Source: an uncultured Bacteroidales bacterium
GTDB lineage: Bacteria > Bacteroidota > Bacteroidia > Bacteroidales > UBA932
NCBI GenBank assembly: GCA_900321655.1
Contig: ONWU01000004.1
Span: 1 to 57,417 of the forward strand
Direction of reading: 5' to 3'
Length of the DNA: 57,417 nucleotides
Positions within the stretch are counted from its first letter, which is position 1. Each line of letters starts with the position of its first letter. The notes below the pieces were generated by a model. The model was not told the DNA's origin and ran no database searches. It saw nothing but the letters and a program-made list of their open reading frames with translations. This document shows, piece after piece, positions 1 to 14,277 of this stretch. The translations under genes were made by a program, and so were the position numbers.

Positions 1-1
1 C

Positions 2-5143
<5,142 letters not shown>

Positions 5144-5146
<3 letters not shown>

Positions 5147-5151
5147 CTTTG
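5144..5151 (+). promoter_or_regulatory. -7 promoter element for hflX
   Basis: TAACTTTG matches the Bacteroidota TAnnTTTG element. It ends 7 nt before the hflX ATG and overlaps the stop codon of the synthetase, so a transcript from it would have almost no leader. Confidence 0.6.
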
Positions 5152-5158
5152 CGGCCTT

Positions 5159-6343
5159 ATGAGTGAATTCAAGACCAATAAAGCCGTATTTGTTGGCGTC
5201 ATCCTGGAGAAAGGCGGGGAACGCAAGGTGCAGGAATACCTGGACGAGCTTGCGTTCCTGGCCGAAACCGCCGGCGCCCTTCCCGATAAAATGTTTACCC
5301 AGCGCCTGGACAGGCCGGACAAGGCCACCTATATCGGCCCCGGTAAACTGGAGGAGATCAAGGAATACTGCCAGGAGAACGAGATAGAGTATGTCATCTT
5401 TGACGACGAGCTCACCGGAATGCAGCAGCGCAATATCGAGAAGGTGATTGCGTGCAGCGACGTCATAGACAGAACCTCCCTCATTCTGGAGATTTTTGCC
5501 CAGCGGGCCAAGACCTCCTATGCCAAGATGCAGGTGGAGCTGGCGCATTACAACTATATGCTTCCGCGCCTGGCCGGTATGTGGACGCACCTGGAGCGGC
5601 AGAGGGGCGGTATGGGTACCCGAGGCGGTATGGGTGAGACCCAGATAGAGATTGACCGCCGTATCGTGAAGCAGCGAATTTCCAAGCTCAAGGAAGACCT
5701 GAAGAAAGTGGACAAGCAAATGGCCACGCAAAGGGGCAATAGAGGCTCTCTGGTGCGTTTGGCCCTCGTGGGGTATACCAATGTAGGGAAAAGCACTTTG
5801 ATGAATTTATTGGCCAAATCTGACGTGTTTGCGGAGAACAAGCTGTTCGCTACGCTGGACACCACGGTAAGAAAGGTGGTCATCGAGAATGTTCCCTTCC
5901 TCCTGAGCGACACCGTAGGATTCATCCGCAAGCTGCCCACGCAGCTGGTGGAGGCCTTCAAGAGCACCCTGGACGAGGTGAGGGAGGCCGATGTGCTGGT
6001 GCATGTGGTGGACATCTCCCATCCGGGCTTCGAAGAACAGATGGAGGTGGTGGAAAGGACCCTTCAGGAGATTGGTGCGGCCAATAAGCCCGTGTACGTG
6101 GTCTTCAACAAAGTGGATGCCTATACCTACGAGCCCTATGACGAGTTCTCTCTCACGCCCAAACAGCCCGTGAACCGCACGCTGGAAGAGCTCAAGAACA
6201 GCTGGATCGCAGAGGAGAAGACGCCCTGCATCTTCATATCGGCCCGCGAGAAAATCGGCATAGAAAAACTCCGCAACGACCTGTACAAGATTGTTGCGGA
6301 GATTCACGCGGGAAGATATCCCTTCAATAATTTCCTTTGGTAG
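5159..6343 (+). CDS. hflX: GTPase HflX
   Basis: A 394-residue HflX-family GTPase of the Obg superfamily; known members bind the large ribosomal subunit and split or rescue stalled ribosomes. The family's glycine-rich segment leading into GETQIEIDRR lies near residues 150-170. The G1 loop GYTNVGKST is near 203-211, G3 is DTVGF, and G4 is NKVD. Length is usual for the family. The ATG follows a TAnnTTTG element by 7 nt. The gene converges on the PorV-like gene with one base between stop codons. Confidence 0.96.
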   Translation: MSEFKTNKAVFVGVILEKGGERKVQEYLDELAFLAETAGALPDKMFTQRLDRPDKATYIGPGKLEEIKEYCQENEIEYVIFDDELTGMQQRNIEKVIACSDVIDRTSLILEIFAQRAKTSYAKMQVELAHYNYMLPRLAGMWTHLERQRGGMGTRGGMGETQIEIDRRIVKQRISKLKEDLKKVDKQMATQRGNRGSLVRLALVGYTNVGKSTLMNLLAKSDVFAENKLFATLDTTVRKVVIENVPFLLSDTVGFIRKLPTQLVEAFKSTLDEVREADVLVHVVDISHPGFEEQMEVVERTLQEIGAANKPVYVVFNKVDAYTYEPYDEFSLTPKQPVNRTLEELKNSWIAEEKTPCIFISAREKIGIEKLRNDLYKIVAEIHAGRYPFNNFLW

Positions 6344-6344
6344 G

Positions 6345-7235
6345 CTAGAAGGCGTAACCGACGCCCACGCAGAGGGTGTTGCCCACGACGGCGTTACCCA
6401 GCAGGTAGCTCACGTCCAGGTGCACGCCGAAGAACTTTCCGCCCAGGCCCACGGAGGCATAGGTGGGAAGCGGGGATTTGCCGGTTCCCAGGTGGAAACC
6501 GCCGCGCACGAACACGATGTCGTTCCAATCGTACTGCACGCCCAGGGCGGCACCGAGACCTCCGGTGAAGAAGACATCGGCATCGGCCGCTACAAGAAGG
6601 CCGCTGGTGCCGAATTTGGCGTTGTAACCCAGGCCCAGTTTGCCGGAGGTAGGGAGGCCGTAAGAGGTTTCTCCGGACTTGACGGGCATACCCAGCGAAG
6701 CTACGCCGGCCGTGGCGTAGAAGCCCTTCATCGTAAAGAGAACGAAGGCGTCTCCGGCCACAGTGCTATAGCTGGCGCCGGCGGCAATGGTAGACTGGGC
6801 ATATTTCACATTAACACCGATGGACAGGAAGTCCGTGATGGCAAAACCGAATCCGGCGCCCACCAGAAGGTCTGACGGGGCAAAACTGCCGGATTTCTTG
6901 CCGTTAACATCCGTGAGGGTATATTCCTGGCCGTTCTGATAGGCTCCGATGACATTGAGGCCGATGCGTTTGCCGATACGGATTCCTCCCATCAGGTTGA
7001 GGTTGGTGCTCTTGATTCCTCCCGGAGCCCAGCCCTGATAGGAAAAGGCCACATCCGAACCGCGGAAAGGAACCGCTGCGGGGTTATACAGGGGAGAGAG
7101 GGCTTCTGCACCACCCATAGCCGATGTAATGGCGCTGCGGTCTATCCGCAGGAAAGGCAGGGCTGCAGACTCCTGTGCCAGGAGCGAAACCGGCAGCAAA
7201 GCCGCCACCAAAGAGGCAAGTATAATCTTTTTCAT
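6345..7235 (-). CDS. PorV/PorQ-like outer-membrane beta-barrel protein
   Basis: A 296-residue exported protein with a signal peptide ending in LLAQ. The early segment with MGGAEALSPLYNPAA resembles the A-M-G-G and YNPA motifs of PorV/PorQ and FadL-like barrels. The rest alternates glycine- and aromatic-rich strands and ends in GVGYAF, with the terminal Phe typical of outer-membrane barrels. The start lies 6 nt after the subtilisin stop on the same strand, so the two are probably co-transcribed. Since that protease has a type IX-like tail, a PorV-type shuttle or attachment role is attractive but inferred. An ordinary porin-like barrel is the alternative. Confidence 0.75.
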   Translation of the reverse strand: MKKIILASLVAALLPVSLLAQESAALPFLRIDRSAITSAMGGAEALSPLYNPAAVPFRGSDVAFSYQGWAPGGIKSTNLNLMGGIRIGKRIGLNVIGAYQNGQEYTLTDVNGKKSGSFAPSDLLVGAGFGFAITDFLSIGVNVKYAQSTIAAGASYSTVAGDAFVLFTMKGFYATAGVASLGMPVKSGETSYGLPTSGKLGLGYNAKFGTSGLLVAADADVFFTGGLGAALGVQYDWNDIVFVRGGFHLGTGKSPLPTYASVGLGGKFFGVHLDVSYLLGNAVVGNTLCVGVGYAF

Positions 7236-7241
7236 AGTCTT

Positions 7242-9899
7242 TTACTTTTTGACGACGGTTTGTTTGTAAGAGGTTCCCTTGTACGTTACAATGACGGAGT
7301 AGAGGCCGGGAGCGGCTTTGGAAAGATCCACAACGGCAGGCTCGAAGGCGCTGGCGTTGGCGGTTGTTTCAAACACCACTCCGCCGGTAGCGGAAACCAC
7401 CTTGATTTCCATACTTACAGAATTCGCCTCATTATTGGTAATGTGTATGGTATTGTCAGAGGTATTCATACTCACCGTCACCGGGGTGTCGCCAGTACGA
7501 ACAGCCACCTTGAATTCGGCGCTGACAGCCTTTCCAAGCGGGTCTTTGGCCGTTATGGAAACCATAGCCAGACCGGCCGAGATGGCCGTTCCTGTGAGTT
7601 TTCCGTTGTTGGCCGTAACGTGGACGGAAGACTCGGAGGAGTTGCTCACCGAATAAGTGATGACATCTTCGTCCTCATCGGCAAAATAGTCGGAAAGCAC
7701 AAAGGTGAAGGACTCTCCTGCGTTGCGGAGAATCTGGTTGTCAAACGACTTCTTCAGAACAGGTGCATGGTTTTCCAGGATGGCATATTTTACCTGAGCC
7801 TGGGCCGTGGCACCATAGGCATCCTTTACCACGATAAGAGACGTATAAGATCCCGCCTGAGCCTTCTTGGCATCAATCTGGAGGGTATAGCTCCCGTCCG
7901 GATTGGCACGCCAGGATTCTGCGGCTGACCCCGGAGTATGCTCTACCTTCACGTCATGACCATCCGGATCTACGATGTTGAAGAAGATGGTACAGGTTTC
8001 GGAAGCTTTGATACGTACATTGTTGATATCTACGTCCGTAGTAATCTGAGGAGGATTATTCTTTTCCGTCTTTGCAGAAACCGCGGAAGAAGCATCGGAA
8101 TACACAAGATTGCTGTTAAAAGCGTAAACCTTTGCGTAGTAAGTGGTTTCAAAATCCAGGTCTTTCAGCTCCATAGACACGGAAGAACCAACCTTCTCCG
8201 AAGAGACCCGATAAGTTTCATAGGAAACATTCTCGCTCATCTCCGTAGGGGTTGCAGCATCCAGATCCTGCTGGGAGGTGCTGTAAAGCACGGTAAAACC
8301 TGCGGCAGGAATGCCTTCGTGACCGGTTACCTTCCAGGACGCTGTGATAGTGTTGGACTTGGCCGAAAGGGCTAGGGTGGTCACTTTATCCGGAGGTGTC
8401 ATATCTCCATAATTGATGGCGTTCCAAGCATCTACCAGCCCCCCTATCCTCTGACCGGAAAGACTGATGGTGCTGCTGGTCCCGTTGACCAATTTTTCCA
8501 CGAGAGTTTCGCGGGTGAAGCCCTGACCACCGCAAGCGGCTACCACCAAGGCAGCAACTCCGGATACGTGAGGGCAGGCCATAGAGGTTCCCTGCAAATA
8601 ACCGTAAGCATTATTGGGAATCGTGCTCAGAACCTCTCCCTTGGCGCCGAAGCTATCGGCATTTCCTCCAGGAGCGGCAATATCTACCCAATCTCCATAG
8701 TTGGAATAACCTGTAATTCTTCCGTTGGGGCCGATAGCTCCCACGGAAATGGCTCCCGGATAGCAGGCGGGGACACCATATTCCGTACCGTCATTACCGG
8801 AAGAGAACAGGCAAAGGCCACCGGCCATAGGCCCCACCTGCTTGCCGTTCTTGTCCATACCGGCATAGGTGTTAAAGTAGTCTATGGCATCCTTCATTTC
8901 ATCTTTGTACGCACCTTCGTTGGGCATTAGGTAGAACTCAAAGTCTCTTTTGGCTTCTTCATACTTGTAATTGCCATCATCGTCCGTGTACTTGTAACCC
9001 CAGCTATTGTTGGCAATCACGGCACCGTGGTCTGCCGCCCATACAAGGGCCTGCTCGTGACCACCGGCACCTTTTCCACTTGCAGCGAACACCTGACAGG
9101 AAATAAGGGTGGTTCCCTTTATTCCGGCGGCATAGTCTCCACCGGCAATGCCCGAAACACCAATACCATTGTTGTTAATGGCGGAAATAGTTCCGCCTAC
9201 GTGCGTACCGTGATCTCCCGGTTCAATATTCGGAGACCCTTTGACAAAATTGTAGCTGTCGGCAAGATTTACGTGGCTTCCCAGGTCTTCGTGAGCGAAA
9301 TCTACTCCGGTATCGACAACGGCCACCACCACGCTGGAACTACCCGTGGTAATATTGTTCCATACAGGAAGAACATTCACATCTGCCCCTTTCACAAAAC
9401 CGCTGGTCGTTCCGTCATTCAGGTAGTGCCACTGGTTGGTATAATACGGGTCGTTAAAAAAGGGCGTAGCCTTGATTTCTATCTCGCGACGAGGCCTGAC
9501 CACCTCTACACCAGGAATATCGGCCAGAGAGGAAACTGCTTTGGTAGCAGGCATTTCTGCCTGATAGCTAACCACATACCACTTATGGAGACCGGCGGCA
9601 CGGTGACGAGCCTCAAACTCTCCGGCATCGGGGAACAGGCGCTCAATGGATACCACCTGCATCTGCTCCATCACGGAATCGAATCCTTCCGCCTTGGTGG
9701 TCATTTCACCAGCCTGGAGGGAAGCATCCAACTCGTTGGCCAGAGATTCCTCCAAGTACATATTCACCTGCTGAATCTGGGACTGGACAGCCTCTGGAGC
9801 GGCAACCGGCTCCTGTGGAGCAGCAGAGTCTTCCGTCACGCGCTGACAGGAAACGGCCAGAATGGCTGTAAAAGCCAGCAATTCATAAAATCTTTTCAT
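7242..9899 (-). CDS. Secreted S8 (subtilisin-like) serine peptidase with C-terminal sorting tail
   Basis: 885 residues starting at MKRFYELL. The leader ends in a possible lipobox, LAVSC. A propeptide-like region (about 30-160) precedes the S8 catalytic domain: Asp in VVDTGVDF near 194, His in DHGTHVGG near 231, Ser in GTSMACPHVSG near 437. A fibronectin type III-like domain follows (about 505-595), then cadherin/Ig-like repeats (about 600-800). The last 75 residues, ending GLYSVIVTYKGTSYKQTVVKK with its Gly-Leu-Tyr and terminal Lys-Lys, look like a type A type IX secretion tail. A longer reading frame upstream (to 9998) lacks a signal peptide and runs into the preceding terminator, so it was not used. 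Predicted role: extracellular or surface proteolysis. Confidence 0.93.
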   Translation of the reverse strand: MKRFYELLAFTAILAVSCQRVTEDSAAPQEPVAAPEAVQSQIQQVNMYLEESLANELDASLQAGEMTTKAEGFDSVMEQMQVVSIERLFPDAGEFEARHRAAGLHKWYVVSYQAEMPATKAVSSLADIPGVEVVRPRREIEIKATPFFNDPYYTNQWHYLNDGTTSGFVKGADVNVLPVWNNITTGSSSVVVAVVDTGVDFAHEDLGSHVNLADSYNFVKGSPNIEPGDHGTHVGGTISAINNNGIGVSGIAGGDYAAGIKGTTLISCQVFAASGKGAGGHEQALVWAADHGAVIANNSWGYKYTDDDGNYKYEEAKRDFEFYLMPNEGAYKDEMKDAIDYFNTYAGMDKNGKQVGPMAGGLCLFSSGNDGTEYGVPACYPGAISVGAIGPNGRITGYSNYGDWVDIAAPGGNADSFGAKGEVLSTIPNNAYGYLQGTSMACPHVSGVAALVVAACGGQGFTRETLVEKLVNGTSSTISLSGQRIGGLVDAWNAINYGDMTPPDKVTTLALSAKSNTITASWKVTGHEGIPAAGFTVLYSTSQQDLDAATPTEMSENVSYETYRVSSEKVGSSVSMELKDLDFETTYYAKVYAFNSNLVYSDASSAVSAKTEKNNPPQITTDVDINNVRIKASETCTIFFNIVDPDGHDVKVEHTPGSAAESWRANPDGSYTLQIDAKKAQAGSYTSLIVVKDAYGATAQAQVKYAILENHAPVLKKSFDNQILRNAGESFTFVLSDYFADEDEDVITYSVSNSSESSVHVTANNGKLTGTAISAGLAMVSITAKDPLGKAVSAEFKVAVRTGDTPVTVSMNTSDNTIHITNNEANSVSMEIKVVSATGGVVFETTANASAFEPAVVDLSKAAPGLYSVIVTYKGTSYKQTVVKK

Positions 9900-9966
9900 A
9901 GCTTCTCTAACTATCTGTTTTGTGGGCCTAAAGATAGTATTTTTTTTTGATACTTGTAATAGAAAA

Positions 9967-9992
9967 GACGGCCGACCTCTAGGCCGACCGTC
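9967..9992 (-). terminator. Intrinsic terminator after the SusC/SusD operon
   Basis: A 12-bp stem (GACGGTCGGCCT on the minus strand) with a very short loop is followed by TTTTCTATT. The two imperfect pairs are G-U wobbles only when read on the minus strand, which fixes the direction. It lies 25 nt beyond the stop of the last lipoprotein gene. Confidence 0.8.
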
Positions 9993-10016
9993 TTTCAATA
10001 GAGAATTACGCTTCTT

Positions 10017-11789
10017 TTATTTGAGGCGAATGTGATTGGTGAGTTCGCCACCCACCTTGGAGTGATCTGCAGCCTGATTGTGGAAGAAGAACGTTCCGTT
10101 GAACTTCTTGCTTTCGAACGAGCTGGGATTCGGCTCCGGCTTTACGGGAATCAGGGTATCGGGCAGCGGGGTCATTCCCTTGGAATAAGAACCCGCACCG
10201 GCTTCTACTACCCAGTAATACTTGAGGCCGACGATTCCGTAAAGTGTTCCTTCAGAGTCCATCCAGGAACCAGGGGTCAGGACAGCGGTTCCGTCGGAAC
10301 CAATCACACCGTAAGCAACGGGATTCTCACCGGAATCAACAAAATACGTCTTTCCTCCCTCTACAATCAGTCCGGCCAGGACATCCGTTGCGGGACCATA
10401 AGTGGAATGAGTCCAGGTGCCCAGGGTTTGAGGATAAATGCTGATGGTACCGTCCTCGAAATAGGCAGTAGCGGATAAGCCAAGCTGCTTGGTATCAAGC
10501 CCCTCAAGGCCATCGATATAGTAGGACTGGTTCACATCTTTGGCACTGATGGTAACCACAATCGGATTTTCTTCCTCGGCCGTAGAGCCAAGTATCCAAT
10601 CTCCGATCCAGGCGGTATATGCCTCCGTGGGTTCAGGCTCCTCTTCAACGGTAAATTCAAGGAAGGAATAATAACCCGTGCAGACGCCAGTCTCATCGAC
10701 AGAGAGAATCCACAGCTTGTAATTACCAGGAGCACGCTTTATGGCAACAACGCCTACGGGATCATCATCGGCACTGCTGTAATAGCAGAGGTCTTCCAAC
10801 TTCTTTCCGGCTTTAATTCCGCTGGCCAGATAAGCATTCTCTTCGCAAATCAGGTTCGGGAAAATAAAGGAATTAAGCGCTTCTGTTTCAGCCGAAGTAA
10901 TAAAGTAGTCAAAGTAACCATTAACTCCGGAAACCAGAAAAGCTTCTCTGGTATCTCCATCTATAGCAACGTGGCCATAATATTCCATTTCCCAAGTTCT
11001 ATTCCGAATGGGAACAGTGAAGTCAAAGCCCGCGGCAGTATAGAACTTCTGACCAATTTCGAATTTTCCTTCGCTGACGTCTGCAATCTGAAGGGCGCCT
11101 ACAAAGAAGCCGCTATCGTACAGACAATCCAGGTCGATGTAAGCCTTACCGGTGGCCTCCGTTTCACCAGCCGGGATGACAACGGTCTTGTCGAAGTTGA
11201 AAGCCATCACGGGAACATTTTCGTATCCGGGGAAATCCAACTGGCTGATGGTAACCTCACAGTCTTCCTCGCTGTACATATCCAGACTCACGGTAAAAGT
11301 AGTCTCTCCTTCATCACTATAGCCACTGTCAAAGGCTATCGATACAGTAGAAACACCCTGAAGGAGGATGATATTCACATTGTCGTCTGAAGACATATTG
11401 GCGCCCTTGCAGCTGGTTACCACAAGCTGGGTTTCATACTTACCTTTCGGCAGTTCAGAATTATCCACAGAGACGGTGGTAGATCCCTCCGTTGCGCCGG
11501 CAGGAATAGTAATTGTTCCAGCTGAAACAAGATCTACATCGATAGGCTCGGTATAGGCCTGGGCTATCTGTGTAGCCGGTGCTAAAGTCACAACCACGTC
11601 GTGGTCCTGGGCCTCAGTAAGGGTTGCTGTTACGTTTGCCTTTGCTTCAGTAAAGAAGTCGTCAGCACTGAGGGTAACCATTACGGGCTTCTGGATAGCA
11701 CTGTCGTTATCCTTCTCCTTATTACAGGAGAGGAAAAGGGCAGTAGCAGCCATAGCTACAAAAGCTAATTTGAAGATATTATTTTTCAT
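10017..11789 (-). CDS. Surface lipoprotein in SusC/SusD operon (SusE/F position), unknown fold
   Basis: About 590 residues. The start MKNNIFKLAF gives a clean lipoprotein signal with lipobox FLSC; an in-frame ATG 12 nt further upstream (11801) is possible. The mature protein begins with beta-rich repeats resembling Calx-beta or Ig-like modules (about 40-260). The second half has two stretches with AWIGDW- and GTWTH-like patterns seen in lipid-anchored binding proteins of Sus-type operons. No enzyme motif was found. It is the last gene of the operon, 12 nt after the previous one, and is followed by a strong terminator. The likely role is ligand capture at the cell surface, inferred from position only. 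Confidence 0.8.
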   Translation of the reverse strand: MKNNIFKLAFVAMAATALFLSCNKEKDNDSAIQKPVMVTLSADDFFTEAKANVTATLTEAQDHDVVVTLAPATQIAQAYTEPIDVDLVSAGTITIPAGATEGSTTVSVDNSELPKGKYETQLVVTSCKGANMSSDDNVNIILLQGVSTVSIAFDSGYSDEGETTFTVSLDMYSEEDCEVTISQLDFPGYENVPVMAFNFDKTVVIPAGETEATGKAYIDLDCLYDSGFFVGALQIADVSEGKFEIGQKFYTAAGFDFTVPIRNRTWEMEYYGHVAIDGDTREAFLVSGVNGYFDYFITSAETEALNSFIFPNLICEENAYLASGIKAGKKLEDLCYYSSADDDPVGVVAIKRAPGNYKLWILSVDETGVCTGYYSFLEFTVEEEPEPTEAYTAWIGDWILGSTAEEENPIVVTISAKDVNQSYYIDGLEGLDTKQLGLSATAYFEDGTISIYPQTLGTWTHSTYGPATDVLAGLIVEGGKTYFVDSGENPVAYGVIGSDGTAVLTPGSWMDSEGTLYGIVGLKYYWVVEAGAGSYSKGMTPLPDTLIPVKPEPNPSSFESKKFNGTFFFHNQAADHSKVGGELTNHIRLK

Positions 11790-11813
11790 AATGATTCTCA
11801 TTTAAGATGGAAA

Positions 11814-12650
11814 CTATTTCTTCGTAAGCGTAGTTACTCCACCATAACCGCCACCGGAACCGGAGAAGTTGTATCCGGCATACTCACCGGTAAGGATGAT
11901 GACGTACCAGGGGCCTATGGTAATTCCGCTTCCTGTAACCGTTGCCGGGCAATCAATAAGCGAATTGCCGGAAATACCGAAAATACCGCAAGGACCGTAT
12001 TTTTCATGATCCAACACAACCTGTCCGCCCGCAAAGACGATGCTGGCAGTGTTGGCAGTCCTGTCAAAGGTTACGGTACCAGAAACGGTATAACCCGTGT
12101 CCCAGATATTCTTGAGCTTGAGAGTGGTCTCGCTTTCCTTGCTGATTAATACATCGTACTTGGCAGAACCATCATCGGTGGCACTCCATTCGCCAGCGAG
12201 GAAATCCCAGTCTACCACAACATCGTTGTCCTGGATTTCCACCGTGGTGGAAGTAATGCCGCCCAGATCCGTGATGTCTCCACTCACGCTGGTAAGCTCG
12301 ATGGAGAACTTCAAAGCTCCGGTCAGTTCACCAGGGTGTTCGATAACCGTTACCTGAATAAATTCCGTACTGCTTCCATTGAAGGAAAGTACACCACTGG
12401 CCGGTTCTACAGTAAAGTCCGTTCCCTGAACAGCGGTTCCGTCGTTAACTTTGAAATAAACGGAGCCGTTAAGATTGTCACTGTTGAATGCCGATACGGG
12501 AATACGAACCAGACCAGCATCTTCCTTCACGGTAAAGTTAGTTTGTTCCACGATGACGTAAGACGTCGTCTTGAAAACATGATTGTGTGTGCAGGAGAAC
12601 AACGCAGCTGCACAGGCCGTCGTCAAAAGAATATTAATAAATCTTTTCAT
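11814..12650 (-). CDS. Calx-beta-domain surface lipoprotein
   Basis: 278 residues with lipoprotein signal (lipobox ALFSC). Residues about 35-145 read as one Calx-beta-type domain: an NFTVKEDAG opening, a GTAVQGTDFTV strand pair, and a closing TVEIQDNDVV, the usual end of such domains. The C-terminal half, from about 150, has the WDFLAGEW-type start and repeated short strands of many small lipid-anchored proteins. It lies between susD and the larger lipoprotein in a tight operon, so it is probably surface-exposed and assists ligand binding. Function is otherwise unknown. Confidence 0.82.
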   Translation of the reverse strand: MKRFINILLTTACAAALFSCTHNHVFKTTSYVIVEQTNFTVKEDAGLVRIPVSAFNSDNLNGSVYFKVNDGTAVQGTDFTVEPASGVLSFNGSSTEFIQVTVIEHPGELTGALKFSIELTSVSGDITDLGGITSTTVEIQDNDVVVDWDFLAGEWSATDDGSAKYDVLISKESETTLKLKNIWDTGYTVSGTVTFDRTANTASIVFAGGQVVLDHEKYGPCGIFGISGNSLIDCPATVTGSGITIGPWYVIILTGEYAGYNFSGSGGGYGGVTTLTKK

Positions 12651-12688
12651 GGTCTTTCATTTTAATGATGCTAAGACTTCGCTTCCAA

Positions 12689-14248
12689 TCAATAACCAGC
12701 GTTCTGAACAAGGTTCGGGTTGGTCTGGATATCATTGGTAGGAATGGGCCAGTTGAGGTGGTAATCCGAGGAATTCACGCTCTTGTGCTGATAATTGTCA
12801 CCATCCATGATGAGGTTGGCAGCAGCCGGCTGGGCCGTGCGGGTAGAGTAACCGTTGCCAAAACGCTTGATGGTTGCCAGACGATGGCCTTCGCCAATGG
12901 TCTCTTTGAACCATTCGTTGTAAAGGACCGTCTCGGACACTGCCTGGGAAAGAGTAGCGCCGCGTTTGGCCTGAAGGGCGTTCAAAGTAGTCAGGGCGGC
13001 TTCATTGTCGCCTCCACGATAACTGGCCTCGGCAGCAATCAGGTACATTTCACCAATCATAATGGGTTTAACCTTCTGACGGGCATTCAGAACAGCACTG
13101 CTGGTGAGTTCCGGGTTACCCAGATATTTGGTGAAAATAGTTACATCATAGTGGAAACTATTGATGATATAGGTAGGATATATCTCTCCGGTAAGGTTGT
13201 TCTTACCATCTACTGTGAACCAGCAGGCGAGACGGAGATCATCCTTGTCATACAGATCCAGCAGCTTCTGAGAAGGGAAGAAATAAGGCTTGTTGAAGTA
13301 ACGGCCGTTTTCATTATCCTTCACATCGCTCTTGGAAGAACCCATGAAAGTATAAACATCGTTGGTTCCGGAACCATTCTCCGTCTTGCTGGCATAAAGC
13401 TGCATAATAGCCTCGGTACCGGCATCATTCAGGTACTCGTTCTGGAATTCCTTAACGGAGGAAGAAAGGGCATAACCGGCCTTGGAATTAATCACCTCGG
13501 TGGCCTTAGCAGCAGCGTTGTTGAAATCCCTTATATCCAGATAATAGCGGGCATACAGGGCGTTCACAGCGTCGATGGTAACCTTCTGGGAAGCCTTGGC
13601 ACCGGCAACACCGGCCAGGTTCACAGCAGCGGAATCCAGGTCTTTCTTAATCTGGTCATACACTTCCTGCACGGTAGCACGGGACGGCTTTTCGTTCTGG
13701 TCATAAACCAGCACCAGCGGAACACCGGAATTCTCTGCAGTGGCAGAATTGGAACCGTATGCGGGAGCAAAGTGACGGATCAGATCCAGATAGGCCGAAG
13801 CGCGGAAGAAATAGGCGGCACCTTTCACCTTCTGGGCCTGAGGGCCAAGACCCTTGTACTCTTCGGGGAGTTTCTCGACACCCTTGATGAACACATTGTA
13901 GTTCTTGATGGCGCTGTAACGGTTGGCCCAGAAATCGCGGATATTGTATTCACCGGGATTCATATCGGAGTCTACACGGTGTACGCCACCATAGTTGTTA
14001 CCGAAGTCTGCAGAGGCGTTGAAACCATCGGCCATCACTTCTTCGGTAATAGCATTACTTCCGTAGAAACCGCTACGGTAAGAGGTATATAGACCATTCT
14101 CAAAGTAACCCAGTTCGGTTGCATTGTGGAACAGGGCGCCTTCCTCATCATAAGAAACGCTACCGTTGGGGAACAAGTCCAGGTTGCAGGAACTTACGAG
14201 AGCAACAGCGGAGAAAGCAGCAATGATATAGTTGATTGTCTTTTTCAT
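12689..14248 (-). CDS. SusD/RagB-family nutrient-binding lipoprotein
   Basis: 519 residues with lipobox VSSC. The N-terminal part has the SusD-like start (a CNLDLFPNG segment), helix-rich TPR-like repeats through the centre (RDFWANRYSAIKNYNVFIKG, AYFFRASAYLDLIR), and a C-terminal FKETIGEGHRLATIKRFG segment typical of SusD ends. It forms the lid over the SusC partner encoded just upstream (29 nt gap). The ligand cannot be told from sequence. With no glycoside hydrolase nearby and a subtilisin next door, peptides are as plausible as glycans. Confidence 0.93.
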   Translation of the reverse strand: MKKTINYIIAAFSAVALVSSCNLDLFPNGSVSYDEEGALFHNATELGYFENGLYTSYRSGFYGSNAITEEVMADGFNASADFGNNYGGVHRVDSDMNPGEYNIRDFWANRYSAIKNYNVFIKGVEKLPEEYKGLGPQAQKVKGAAYFFRASAYLDLIRHFAPAYGSNSATAENSGVPLVLVYDQNEKPSRATVQEVYDQIKKDLDSAAVNLAGVAGAKASQKVTIDAVNALYARYYLDIRDFNNAAAKATEVINSKAGYALSSSVKEFQNEYLNDAGTEAIMQLYASKTENGSGTNDVYTFMGSSKSDVKDNENGRYFNKPYFFPSQKLLDLYDKDDLRLACWFTVDGKNNLTGEIYPTYIINSFHYDVTIFTKYLGNPELTSSAVLNARQKVKPIMIGEMYLIAAEASYRGGDNEAALTTLNALQAKRGATLSQAVSETVLYNEWFKETIGEGHRLATIKRFGNGYSTRTAQPAAANLIMDGDNYQHKSVNSSDYHLNWPIPTNDIQTNPNLVQNAGY

Positions 14249-14277
14249 AATCTCAATTATTTAATAATCAACCGTAA

